Assembly (NCBI RefSeq): GCF_035994945.1 | Contig: NZ_CP108677.1 | Span: 3,844,001-3,908,000, forward strand | Reading direction: 5' to 3' | Length of the DNA: 64,000 nt | From: Streptomyces sp. NBC_01216 | GTDB lineage: Bacteria; Actinomycetota; Actinomycetes; Streptomycetales; Streptomycetaceae | Part shown: positions 33,785 to 42,228 of the stretch, piece by piece | Layout: each line of letters opens with the position of its first letter | How positions within the stretch are numbered: position 1 is the stretch's first letter | Position numbers and translations under genes: made by a program | Notes under the pieces: model-generated | The model's database searches: none | What the model was told of the DNA's origin: nothing | What the model saw: only the letters and a program-made list of their open reading frames with translations

Positions 33785-34109
33785 GTCTTCCCGTCTCCTC
33801 CGGGGCGGCGCGGTCGCGGCTCGTGCGGGACGAACGTGGGGGTCGCGGCCGTGGGGCACGGCGTGCAGCGGCGGGATGGAGGAGCGTCGCGTCCCCTCGA
33901 AGGGAGCATCAACGCTCAGTAAATGGATCGTAATGCAGAGTAAAGACTGCGGCATTATTTTCGGGGCAAACAGGTCAAACATTCACCGGTTTCGGTGAAT
34001 AGTGCGTTCATTACCGCTTGTCGTTTCATCTTCCCGGTGGCCTTGGTGCGACGTTGACGCCGCTCGCAGAGGACGCACGCTCGCACCGAACCGGAGGAGA
34101 GGTGGGCGG
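33785..34109. other. AT-rich divergent promoter region
   Basis: About 325 bases between the divergent transporter and lipoprotein genes. GC content falls sharply between 33900 and 34030. It contains a 20-base inverted repeat at 33981-34000. Confidence 0.5.
33981..34000. repeat. Inverted repeat ATTCACCG-GTTT-CGGTGAAT
   Basis: An 8-base perfect inverted repeat with a 4-base centre in the AT-rich divergent region. It is placed like an operator for either gene. Regulator unknown. Confidence 0.6.
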
Positions 34110-35426
34110 ATGAACGCCGCCGGGAGAAGGAACACAGTCCACAGGAGCGGATTCGCCGTCGGCGCCCTGGCGCTCGCTTTGGCCGCCGGACTCGCCGGCT
34201 GCACGGGCCCCGGTGCGGCGACCAACGCCAAGAAGGGCGCGGCGGAGGCCGAGAAACCCCCCGCCGCGGCCCCGCAGAGCCAGGTGCGTCTCATCGGCGA
34301 CGGCTCCACCGCCTTCACCGGAGCCCAGCCCGACCAGCCCACCTGGCAGCGTCTGAAGCCGGGTGAGAAGCCTCCGCAGTTCGTGGTGTTCTCCTGGGAC
34401 GGTGCCGGCGAGGACAGTCAGAAGCTCTTCTCCCACTTCCGTGAGGTGGGGAAGAAGTACGACGCGACCATGACCTACTTCCTGAGCGGCGTGTACCTGC
34501 TACCGGAGGAGAAGCGGGCGCTCTACGACCCGCCGCAACACGCCGTCGGCAGCTCGGAGATCGGCTTCAACGACGTCCAGGGCATCCGCGACACCGTCCG
34601 CCAGCTGCGCGGCGCCTGGCAGGAGGGCAACGAGGTCGGGACGCACTTCAACGGCCACTTCTGCGGCAAGGAAGCCGGGGTCGGCAACTGGTCCGTCGAG
34701 GACTGGAAGAGCGAGATCAACCAGGCCAAGGCGTTCGTGAAGAACTGGAAGACGAACTCGGGTCTGACCGGCGAGGAGCCCCTGCCCTTCGACTACGACA
34801 AGGAACTCGTCGGCGCTCGCACGCCCTGCCTGGAGGGGCAGAAGAACTTCGTCGAGGCCGCCTCCCAGATGGGCTTCCGCTACGACACCAGCGGCGTCAA
34901 CGACCAGATCTGGCCCAAGCGGAACGAGGGCGGCCTGTGGGACCTGTCGATGCAGCTCGTCCCGGTCCCGGGGCGCGCGTTCCAGACCCTCTCGATGGAC
35001 TACAACTTCATGGTCAACCAGTCCGGTACTGCCACCCAGGGCGACCCGTCCAAGCACGCGTACTGGGGTGACCAGATGCGCGACGGTCTGCTGCAGGCGT
35101 TCGACCGCTCCTACGACGGCAACCGCGCGCCGCTGATCATCGGCAATCACTTCGAGTCCTGGAACGGCGGCACGTACATGCGCGCCGTCGAGGAGACCAT
35201 CGCCACGGTCTGCGTCAAGAAGGACGTGAAGTGCGTGTCCTTCCGTCAGCTCGCGGACTGGCTGGACGCCCAGGACCCGGCGGTCGTCGCGAAGATGCGC
35301 ACCCTCAAGGTCGGCGAGGCGCCGCAGGGCGGCTGGACGGCCTTCCTGGCGCCGCGGCCCGCGGCCCCGGCGGCCGGCGAACCGGACGCCGGGACGCCGG
35401 CGGTCAAGCGGGACGGGAAGGGCTGA
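34110..35426 (+). CDS. Polysaccharide deacetylase-like lipoprotein
   Basis: A 438-residue secreted lipoprotein. The signal peptide ends in the lipobox LAGC (Cys about residue 30). The body resembles a NodB-type deacetylase: VVFSWDGAGED stands where TFDDG is usual, and THFNGHFCG supplies a H-x3-H pair. The Asp pair of the canonical motif is reduced to one, so catalysis may be altered. Substrate would be a cell-wall or extracellular glycan. The ATG at 34110 follows GGAGGAGAGG. The C-terminus is Ala/Pro-rich. It stands alone between divergent and convergent neighbours. Confidence 0.82.
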   Translation: MNAAGRRNTVHRSGFAVGALALALAAGLAGCTGPGAATNAKKGAAEAEKPPAAAPQSQVRLIGDGSTAFTGAQPDQPTWQRLKPGEKPPQFVVFSWDGAGEDSQKLFSHFREVGKKYDATMTYFLSGVYLLPEEKRALYDPPQHAVGSSEIGFNDVQGIRDTVRQLRGAWQEGNEVGTHFNGHFCGKEAGVGNWSVEDWKSEINQAKAFVKNWKTNSGLTGEEPLPFDYDKELVGARTPCLEGQKNFVEAASQMGFRYDTSGVNDQIWPKRNEGGLWDLSMQLVPVPGRAFQTLSMDYNFMVNQSGTATQGDPSKHAYWGDQMRDGLLQAFDRSYDGNRAPLIIGNHFESWNGGTYMRAVEETIATVCVKKDVKCVSFRQLADWLDAQDPAVVAKMRTLKVGEAPQGGWTAFLAPRPAAPAAGEPDAGTPAVKRDGKG

Positions 35427-35457
35427 CGGACGGGAGCCCGGTGCGGCGGGGCGCGGC

Positions 35458-36444
35458 TCAGGCCGGCTGGGCCGCGCCGAGTCCCTCGCTCAGCACGAAC
35501 CCGGGGTCGACCTGCGCCGCCAGATCGGCCCCGGTCTTCGCGTTGCCCCAGCTCTCCGCGTTCCGCAGGTGGAAGTAGACCATCTGGCGCGTGTAGCGCT
35601 CCCAGTCGCGCCGGCCGTAGGAGTCGTCCGCGGCGTTCTGGAGGGCCTGGAGTGCCATCCGGTTGTCCGCCTCAAGGAGTTCGAAGCGGGGCGGACGACC
35701 CTTCTCCATCGCGCGGACCCAGTCCGAGTGGCCCACCGTCACCAGCAGGTCCTCGCCGACCTCCGCGCGCAGGAAGTCCAGGTCGTCCTGGCCCTGCACC
35801 TTGTTGCCGACCACTCCGAGCGCGATGTCGAAGTCGCGCGCGTACTCCTTGTACTGGCGGTAGACCGAGACGCCCTTGCGGGTCGGTTCGGCGACCAGGA
35901 ACGTCATGTCGAAGCGGGTGAACATCCCGGAGGCGAACGAGTCGGAGCCGGCCGTCATGTCGACCACGACGTACTCGTCCACGCCGTCGACCAGATGGTT
36001 CAGGCACAGCTCGACCGCGCCGACCTTCGAGTGGTAGCAGGCCACCCCGAGGTCGGACTCGGTGAACGGGCCCGTCGCCATCAGTCGGATGTCGCCGTCG
36101 TCCAGCCGGACGGTCCGGGCGCACGCCTCGTACACCGGGTTGTCCTCGCGCACCCCCAGCAGCCGCGAGCCTCCGCCGGGCGGGGTCGTCTTGATCATGG
36201 TGTCGGCGGAGGCGATCCGCGGGTTGGACCCGCGCAGGTACTCCTTGATGAGCGGCAGGTGCGCGCCCATCGCGGGCATCCCCGCCGCTTCCGGCTCGTC
36301 GAGCCCGAGCGCGGCTGCGAGATGCTGGTTGATGTCGGCGTCCACCGCGATGACATGGGCTTCATTGGCGGCGAGATGGCGGATGAAGAGCGAGGACAGC
36401 GTCGTCTTCCCGCTGCCGCCCTTCCCTACGAAAGCGATCTTCAT
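35458..36444 (-). CDS. MinD/CooC-like P-loop ATPase
   Basis: A 328-residue ATPase with a deviant Walker A motif at the very start (FVGKGGSGKTTL), AVDADINQHLAAALG as switch I and YVVVDMTAGSDSF as the Walker B region. This is the SIMIBI class, close to CooC-type metal-insertion ATPases and to Ssd/MinD proteins. The ATG at 36444 follows AGGTGAAC; a GTG at 36450 is also in frame. It is divergent from the Fic-like gene. Its client is not known; no hydrogenase or CO dehydrogenase gene is nearby. Confidence 0.85.
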   Translation of the reverse strand: MKIAFVGKGGSGKTTLSSLFIRHLAANEAHVIAVDADINQHLAAALGLDEPEAAGMPAMGAHLPLIKEYLRGSNPRIASADTMIKTTPPGGGSRLLGVREDNPVYEACARTVRLDDGDIRLMATGPFTESDLGVACYHSKVGAVELCLNHLVDGVDEYVVVDMTAGSDSFASGMFTRFDMTFLVAEPTRKGVSVYRQYKEYARDFDIALGVVGNKVQGQDDLDFLRAEVGEDLLVTVGHSDWVRAMEKGRPPRFELLEADNRMALQALQNAADDSYGRRDWERYTRQMVYFHLRNAESWGNAKTGADLAAQVDPGFVLSEGLGAAQPA

Positions 36445-36546
36445 GTTCACCTAGCGTAGTGGAGTGAACGCGAAAGGTGGTCGGGGTGCGTGAAGAAGAC
36501 CACTCCAACGTGGGGGTGGGCCCAAGGGCGCGTAGCCTCCCTACCT

Positions 36547-37383
36547 ATGAGTACGCACGCCTCTGACCCCCTGGCCGCCCTGGGCTCCCTGCCGGGTGTC
36601 GCCGATTCGGTGGACTCCGTACGCAAGGCCGTCGACCGGGTCTACGGGCACCGCGTGATGCGGCGCCGCAGCAACGAGATCACCTCGGAAGCCGCGCTGC
36701 GCGGCGCGCGTGGCTCGGCCGCGCTGTCCGGCGCCGACTGGGCGCTGGAGGAGGTCCGACGGCGTACCGACTTCGGCGGAGACGGCGAGGCCCGGACGGT
36801 CGGCGGGGCGCTGCGGCTGAGCGCCGAGGCGGGCCAGCTCCTCTCCATCTGGCGCCAGTCGCCCCTGCGTGTGCTCGCCCGGCTGCACCTGGTCGCGGTG
36901 GGTGAGACCGAGCGCGCGGCGGGCGCGGCCGATTCCGTGGGCCGGCCGCGCCAAGGCGGCGAGCGGGTGGACGAGCCGCTGATCGAGGCCCCGCTGCCCG
37001 ATCCGGCGGAGGTCGCGGGGCGCCTTGAGGGGCTCTCGGAGCTGATCATCGCGGGCGGTACGGCTCCGGCCCTGGTGAGCGCGGCCGTGGTGCACGGCGA
37101 ACTCCTCGCGCTGCGCCCGTTCACCTCGCGCAACGGGTTGATCGCGCGGGCCGCCGAGCGGATCGTGCTGATCGGCAGCGGGCTCGACCCCAAGGCGGTC
37201 TGTCCGGCCGAGGTCGGCCACGCCGAGCAGGGGCGGGCCGCGTACGTAGCGGCCTTCGAGGGCTACCTGTCCGGGACGCCGGACGGCATGGCGAATTGGA
37301 TCGCCCACTGCGGCCGGTCCGTCGAGCTGGGCGTCCGGGAGTCGACAGCGGTCTGCGAGGCGCTGCAGCGCGGCGCCGCCTGA
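36547..37383 (+). CDS. Fic-fold-like protein with degenerate motif
   Basis: A 278-residue mostly helical protein. VHGELLALRPFTSRNGLIARAAER (written here as two runs: VHGELLAL and RPFTSRNGLIARA, about residues 180-200) has the shape of the Fic motif HPFx(D/E)GNGR. The catalytic His is replaced by Arg and the final Arg by Leu. AMP transfer is therefore unlikely, unless the alignment is wrong. Homologues in Streptomyces have been labelled oxidoreductase or morphological differentiation-associated protein. It is a one-gene unit ended by a hairpin and divergent from the P-loop ATPase. Confidence 0.7.
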   Translation: MSTHASDPLAALGSLPGVADSVDSVRKAVDRVYGHRVMRRRSNEITSEAALRGARGSAALSGADWALEEVRRRTDFGGDGEARTVGGALRLSAEAGQLLSIWRQSPLRVLARLHLVAVGETERAAGAADSVGRPRQGGERVDEPLIEAPLPDPAEVAGRLEGLSELIIAGGTAPALVSAAVVHGELLALRPFTSRNGLIARAAERIVLIGSGLDPKAVCPAEVGHAEQGRAAYVAAFEGYLSGTPDGMANWIAHCGRSVELGVRESTAVCEALQRGAA

Positions 37384-37718
37384 CGCCCGCCCCGGGCCGT
37401 GCCGGTCACCGGCCGGCAGGGTCTGGGAAAGGGTTGCGGCGGTACCAGCCTTCGGTACCGCCGCTGGCACGTCCGCCCAGTTACCATGCGTCCTCGATAT
37501 ATGCCCATCAGGCGGGGAACTTCGCCCATCGCCTGGTGCGGCTGGCCCGTAATCGACGGGTCGACGTCGCGTGGGTGCTCAGCTTCTGTGCGAGGTCCGT
37601 GGGGCCTTCTTGCTCAACAGGTGATCCTCTCGGATGTCCCAGGTCTCGCGGGCCTGATTCCTTTTTACTCCTGTCCGAGGGGAAGTGAAAGCCCTGACTC
37701 CACTTCTTTGCGTTCGCC
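37384..37718. other. Intergenic region with terminator
   Basis: About 335 bases between two convergent genes. Apart from the hairpin at 37436-37464 nothing is supported. A moderately lower-GC stretch at 37600-37720 carries no gene I can recognise. Confidence 0.5.
37436..37464 (+). terminator. Terminator after the Fic-like gene
   Basis: GCGGCGGTACC and GGTACCGCCGC form an 11-base perfect stem with a 7-base loop, 53 bases after the stop. Confidence 0.8.
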
Positions 37719-38588
37719 TCAGATCCGGGCAAAAGGATCAGTGAGGGCGCTGCCCCGCCGGCGCCGGCTGGCGTACCAGACGAGGCCGGCGGTCGCGGCG
37801 GCCGCACCGACCGCAGCCGCGGCGACGAGCGCCGGCCGCGGGGGCATCCGGAGCCCCGGCACGCGCTGTTTGAGGCGGACCGGCCTGTCGAAGGTCAGGA
37901 TCGGCCAGTCCCGGGCGACTGCTTCCCGGCGCAGGGTCCGGTCGGGGTTCACCGTGTAAGGGTGGCCGACGGCTTCCAGCATCGGCACGTCCGTGGCGGA
38001 GTCGCTGTAGGCGTAGCAGCGCGCGAGATCGTAGCCCTCCGACCTCGCGAGCTCCCGGACCGCCTCCGCCTTGGTGGGACCGTAGGCGTAGTACTCCACC
38101 TCGCCCGTGAAGCAGCCGTCCCCGCCGACGACCATCCGGGTCGCGACGACACGGTCGGCGCCGAGCATCTCGCCGATCGGCTCGACCACCTCGGCGCCGG
38201 ACGTGGAGACGATCACGACGTCGCGGCCGGCCGTGTGGTGCTTCTCGATGAGTGAGGCCGCCTCGTCGTAGATGAGCGGATCGATCAGATCGTGCAGGGT
38301 GTCGGCGACAAGCTCCTTGACCTGCGCGACGTTCCAGCCTTTGCAGAGCGCGGAAAGGTATTCACGCATCCGCTCCATCTGGTCGTGGTCGGCGCCGCCC
38401 ACGAGGTAGACGAACTGGATGTAGGCCGTCCGCAGGACGGCGCGGCGGTTGATCAGCCCGCCCTGGTAGAAGGACTTGCTGAAGGTCAGCGTCGAGGACT
38501 TCGCAATGACCGTCTTGTCCAGGTCAAAGAAGGCGGCTGTGCGCGGCAACGAGTGGTTTTCCACGACCAGAGCATAGGTGCCCGCCAT
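37719..38588 (-). CDS. HAD-family phosphatase (subfamily IB) with a C-terminal membrane anchor
   Basis: A 289-residue SerB-like HAD hydrolase: motif I FFDLDKTVIAKSS (nucleophile Asp in D-x-D), motif II VIVSTSGAEVV and motif III YSDSATDVPMLEAVG. The C-terminus holds a membrane segment (about residues 258-278, ALVAAAAVGAAAATAG) followed by a basic RRRR tail. It removes phosphate from a small metabolite or lipid; actinomycete members are often annotated as phosphoserine phosphatase-like or lysophosphatidate-related, but the substrate is open. The ATG at 38588 has no clear ribosome-binding site; TTG or GTG further on, or a leaderless start, are possible. Confidence 0.88.
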   Translation of the reverse strand: MAGTYALVVENHSLPRTAAFFDLDKTVIAKSSTLTFSKSFYQGGLINRRAVLRTAYIQFVYLVGGADHDQMERMREYLSALCKGWNVAQVKELVADTLHDLIDPLIYDEAASLIEKHHTAGRDVVIVSTSGAEVVEPIGEMLGADRVVATRMVVGGDGCFTGEVEYYAYGPTKAEAVRELARSEGYDLARCYAYSDSATDVPMLEAVGHPYTVNPDRTLRREAVARDWPILTFDRPVRLKQRVPGLRMPPRPALVAAAAVGAAAATAGLVWYASRRRRGSALTDPFARI

Positions 38589-38607
38589 TCGGCGTACGCT
38601 GGGGCGC

Positions 38608-38673
38608 GTGGGTTTGCCTGAGAAGGCTCTCGGGTACACCATGGAAGTCACGGATCGTTCGCGACCGTGCTAA
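38608..38673 (+). CDS. Possible 21-residue leader peptide upstream of the Tad operon
   Basis: A GTG at 38608 opens a frame beginning VGLPEKALGY and ending DRSRPC before a TAA at 38671-38673. TACGCT at 38594-38599 is a -10-like element placed so that transcription could begin at or near the GTG. A strong hairpin follows at 38711-38745. The arrangement resembles an attenuator, but coding is unproven. Confidence 0.35.
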   Translation: MGLPEKALGYTMEVTDRSRPC

Positions 38674-38710
38674 CCCGGTCCGGCTCCTCCCCCCCCGAGT
38701 CGGCCGGAGA

Positions 38711-38745
38711 GACGACCCCCGCTCTCCCCCCCGGCGGGGGTCGTC
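38711..38745 (+). terminator. Hairpin (possible attenuator) in the Tad operon upstream region
   Basis: GACGACCCCCGC and GCGGGGGTCGTC form a 12-base perfect stem with an 11-base loop, 308 bases before ssd. It is followed by GCATGTCC, with no T-run. It lies between divergent genes, so it would act on a transcript from about 38600. Confidence 0.6.
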
Positions 38746-39053
38746 GCATGTCCGGACGCGTTTCCTCTCGCCGAAACATCATGGGTCCCCTCTCGTCGTC
38801 TGTCGGTTCGGGGCGACACATCACCCTGGATTCGTCACCGAGAGTAGTCGCACTGCTGCTCTCCGGGAAGCCCCGGTATGGGTTACCGGGATATTCACAA
38901 CCGGTGAGTTGTCCACAGTTTCCGAGCAAGATCCACATGATTTCCGGGATGGCCCCACCGTGATTCCAGCCGCGGAGTTCGCGGTCGACAGGAATCACCG
39001 ATCCGGGCCGCGCCAGAGGTGCGGTCGGGTCTCACGGACAGGGGGCGTCCACG

Positions 39054-40178
39054 ATGACAGGAACCATGACTTCCGGCGCTTTGGGGACTTACGACGAGAG
39101 TCTGGCCGGAGAGGCCGGACGGCGGGCCGGGCAGCCGCTGATCGTGACCGAGGACCTCGCGTTGCTCGACGACCTGCTCCGGCTGTGCGCCGCGGCCGGC
39201 GTCGAGCCCGAGGTGCACCACAGCGCTCCCGGCCGCCGGGCGTGGGCCGACGCCCCGCTCGTCCTCGTCGGAGACGACGCGGCGGCCCGCTGTCGTGGTG
39301 CGGCCCGCCGACCGGACGTGCTGCTGGTCGGGCGGAATCCGGACGACGCCGACATGTGGCGGCCGGCCGTCGAGATCGGCGCGGAGTGCGTGCTGCGCCT
39401 GCCGGACGCCGAGGGCTGGCTCGTCGACCGCATCGCCGACGTGGCCGAAGGAGCGGGGCCACCGGCCCTGACCGTCGGAGTCATCGGCGGTCGCGGTGGG
39501 GCGGGTGCGTCGACGCTGGCCTGTGCCCTGGCCCTGGCCGCCGCCGGGACCGGCCGCAGCACCCTGCTCGTGGACGGTGATCCGCTCGGCGGCGGACTCG
39601 ACGTCCTGCTCGGAGGCGAGCGCGCCGAGGGCCGGCGCTGGCCCGACTTCGCCGCGTCCCGGGGCCGGGTGGCCGGCCGGGCGCTGGAGGAGTCGCTGCC
39701 CTCGGTCCGGGGGATGCGGCTGCTCAGCTGGGACCGGAGCGACTCGCTCCTCGTGCCGCCCGAAGCGATGCGCGCGGTGCTCGCCGCCGGACGACGCCGC
39801 GGCGGAGTCGTCGTCGTGGACCTGCCCCGCAGGGTCGACGAGGCGGTCACCGAGGCACTGGCCCAGCTCGATCTCGGGCTCCTCGTCGTCCCCGGCGAAC
39901 TACGGGCCGTGGCGGCGGCCCACCGGGTCGCCTCCCTCGTCGGAATGGTCCTCACCGACCTTCGCGCGGTCGTGCGAGGGCCGTATGCCGCCGGGCTCGA
40001 CGCGCGCTGGGTCGCCGACGCCCTGCGGCTGCCGCTGACCGGCGAACTGCCCGACGATCCTGACGTCGTGACGGCCCATGACACCGGCAGGCTCCCGGGG
40101 GGCGACCCCCGGGGCCCACTCGGCCGGTTCTGCACGGCCTTCTGGGATCGTGCGCTGACGCCGGACGGTGTGCGGTGA
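39054..40178 (+). CDS. ssd: Septum site-determining protein Ssd / TadZ-like ATPase
   Basis: A 374-residue TadZ/CpaE-type protein: an N-terminal receiver-like domain (about residues 25-125) and a MinD-like ATPase domain with a deviant P-loop GGRGGAGASTLA (Lys of Walker A missing) and VVVVDLPRRVD. Such proteins position the Tad secretion machine; the mycobacterial homologue Ssd (Rv3660c) also affects septation. It heads the Tad operon; ATG at 39054 follows GGGGG. Its stop overlaps tadA by GTGA. The upstream 465 bases contain a hairpin and possible leader peptide. Confidence 0.9.
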   Translation: MTGTMTSGALGTYDESLAGEAGRRAGQPLIVTEDLALLDDLLRLCAAAGVEPEVHHSAPGRRAWADAPLVLVGDDAAARCRGAARRPDVLLVGRNPDDADMWRPAVEIGAECVLRLPDAEGWLVDRIADVAEGAGPPALTVGVIGGRGGAGASTLACALALAAAGTGRSTLLVDGDPLGGGLDVLLGGERAEGRRWPDFAASRGRVAGRALEESLPSVRGMRLLSWDRSDSLLVPPEAMRAVLAAGRRRGGVVVVDLPRRVDEAVTEALAQLDLGLLVVPGELRAVAAAHRVASLVGMVLTDLRAVVRGPYAAGLDARWVADALRLPLTGELPDDPDVVTAHDTGRLPGGDPRGPLGRFCTAFWDRALTPDGVR

Positions 40179-41359
40179 GCACCCCCACGCCACGGAGCGG
40201 GACGACGGCCGGCACGGGCCTTCTGGAGGCCGTACGGCAATGGCTCGCGCAGAGCGGCGCCGAGCCGACTCCGGCCCGGGTGGCGGCGGCGCTGCGCGCC
40301 CAGGGGCGTCTCCTCGGCGACACGGAGGTGCTGGGTGCCGCGGAGGCATTGCGCTGCGAACTGGTCGGCACCGGGCCGCTGGAGCCGCTGCTCGCCGACC
40401 CCCACGTGACCGACGTCCTGGTCTCGGCCCCCGACCGGGTCTGGGTGGACCGCGGCGCCGGACTCGAACTCACCGAGGTCGCCTTCGCGGACGCGGCCGC
40501 CGTGCGCCGGCTGGCACAGCGGCTCGCGGCCGTGGCCGGACGACGACTGGACGATGCCCGGCCCTGGGTCGACGCCCGGCTGCCGGACGGGACACGCATG
40601 CACGCCGTGCTGCCGCCCGTCGCCGTCGGCTCCACCTGCCTGTCCTTGCGGGTGGTGCGCCCGAGGGCCTTCTCGGTGGCGGAGCTGACCGCGGCCGGGA
40701 CGGTCCCGCCGGGCGGCGAGGGCGTACTCCGGGCACTGATCGACGCCCGTATCTCCTACCTGATCAGCGGTGGCACGGGATGCGGGAAGACCACGCTGCT
40801 CTCGACCCTGCTCGGCCTGGTCGGAGAGCGGGAGCGGATCGTCCTCGCCGAGGACTCGGCCGAACTGCGGCCCGACCATCCGCATGTCGTGCGCCTGGAG
40901 GCGCGTCCTGCCAACCAGGAGGGAGCGGGCCTCGTGACCCTGCGGGACCTGGTCCGCCAGGCCCTGCGGATGCGCCCCGACCGCCTGGTGGTCGGCGAGG
41001 TCCGGGGAGGCGAGGCCATCGACCTGCTCGCCGCACTGAACACCGGCCACGAGGGCGGCTGCGGGACCGTCCACGCCAACACGGCGGCCGACGTCCCGGC
41101 GCGGCTGGAGGCCCTGGGGACCTCCGCGGGGCTCGACCGGGCGGCACTGCACAGCCAGTTGGGCGCCGGGCTCTCGGCGGTGCTCCACGTCGCGCGCGAC
41201 CGGACGGGGCTGCGGAGGATCGCCGAGATCCACGTCCTCGAACGGAACCGGGAGGGCCTGGTGGTGACGGTCCCCGCACTGCGTTGGGGCGCGACCGGCT
41301 TCGAACCGGAGCGCGGCTGGAACCGGCTGCGGTCGCTGATCGGGGGTGAGGCGACGTGA
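40175..41359 (+). CDS. tadA: TadA/CpaF secretion ATPase
   Basis: A 394-residue type II/IV secretion ATPase of the CpaF class. It has an N-terminal domain to about residue 120, Walker A GGTGCGKTTLL (about 199-209), the Asp box EDSAEL and RLVVGEVRGGEAIDLL (Walker B region), and a His box GTVHAN. It hexamerises below the membrane and powers assembly of Flp/Tad pili. GTG start overlaps the ssd stop, and its own stop overlaps tadB, so the operon is translationally coupled. Confidence 0.95.
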   Translation: MSTPTPRSGTTAGTGLLEAVRQWLAQSGAEPTPARVAAALRAQGRLLGDTEVLGAAEALRCELVGTGPLEPLLADPHVTDVLVSAPDRVWVDRGAGLELTEVAFADAAAVRRLAQRLAAVAGRRLDDARPWVDARLPDGTRMHAVLPPVAVGSTCLSLRVVRPRAFSVAELTAAGTVPPGGEGVLRALIDARISYLISGGTGCGKTTLLSTLLGLVGERERIVLAEDSAELRPDHPHVVRLEARPANQEGAGLVTLRDLVRQALRMRPDRLVVGEVRGGEAIDLLAALNTGHEGGCGTVHANTAADVPARLEALGTSAGLDRAALHSQLGAGLSAVLHVARDRTGLRRIAEIHVLERNREGLVVTVPALRWGATGFEPERGWNRLRSLIGGEAT

Positions 41360-42228
41360 TGGCGCCGACGGCCGTGGCACAGGGCGCCGCGGTCCTGTGC
41401 GCCGGGGGAGCGGCGTGGCGGGTCGCCGCTCGGGAGCGGGCGACACGGCGGGCGAGGGCGGTGCTGTCGGGCGCCGGCGTGGCGCCCGAGCGGCTGTGCC
41501 CGAGGTGGCGCTCCGCGGCGGAGCGGTGGCGGGTTCTTGCGCGGGGGCGACGCGCTTGGCTGTGTCTGCCGCTCGCTCTGCTGCTCGCGTGGGTGGGGGA
41601 ATCGCCTGTGCCTGTGGTCGCCGGGGTGGTGGCTGTGCCTCTGGTGGGGCGACGCCTGCGGGCGGCCGGAGGCCGTCGGGAGAGCGAGGCGCGGGCCGAC
41701 GCGGTGGTGGCCCTGTGCGGCTCCGTGGCGGGGGAGTTGAGAGCCGGCCGACAGCCCGCGCAGGCGCTGGTCTTCGCGGTCGGGGCGACCGGGGCGTTGG
41801 GCGCGGGGGACATGGCGGCGGTACTGGCCGCGGCACGGTTCGGCGGCGACGTGCCGCGGGCGCTGCGGCGGGCGGCGCGCCGCGACGGCGCGGGTGGCCT
41901 GGCGGGCCTCGCGGCCTGCTGGCAGGTGGCCGTGGACGGCGGGGCGGGACTGGCCGCCGGGCTTGACCGGCTGGAAGCCGCGCTGCGCGAACACCGGGAC
42001 CAGCGGGAGCGGCTGAGAGCCCAACTGGCTGGTGCCTGGGCGACCGTCGCCGTGCTCGCGGCGCTTCCGGCCGTGGGCCTCGCCCTGGGTACCGCGCTCG
42101 GGGCCGAGCCACTGCGCGTGCTGTTGCACACCCCGGCGGGACTTGTCTGTCTCGCCGTGGGCGGGGGGCTGGAGACGGCCGGCCTGTTCTGGGCCGCGCG
42201 GATCGTACGAGGGGGTGAGCGGCTGTGA
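41356..42228 (+). CDS. tadB: TadB-like pilus assembly membrane protein
   Basis: A 290-residue GspF-type protein, with membrane segments near residues 70-90, 215-240 and 250-275. Between them lies the cytoplasmic four-helix region (SEARADAVVALCGSVAGELRAGRQPAQAL cut here: SEARADAVVALCGSVAG then ELRAGRQPAQAL). It forms half of the inner-membrane platform with TadC. A GTG at 41356 and an ATG at 41359 are both possible starts. Coupled by overlap on both sides. Confidence 0.88.
   Translation: MMAPTAVAQGAAVLCAGGAAWRVAARERATRRARAVLSGAGVAPERLCPRWRSAAERWRVLARGRRAWLCLPLALLLAWVGESPVPVVAGVVAVPLVGRRLRAAGGRRESEARADAVVALCGSVAGELRAGRQPAQALVFAVGATGALGAGDMAAVLAAARFGGDVPRALRRAARRDGAGGLAGLAACWQVAVDGGAGLAAGLDRLEAALREHRDQRERLRAQLAGAWATVAVLAALPAVGLALGTALGAEPLRVLLHTPAGLVCLAVGGGLETAGLFWAARIVRGGERL

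Noticed and set aside
32090..33922. 610-codon plus-strand frame opposite the SulP/carbonic anhydrase gene
   Set aside because: Gly/Arg/Asp/Gln-rich antisense shadow; the minus strand encodes recognisable transporter and zinc motifs.
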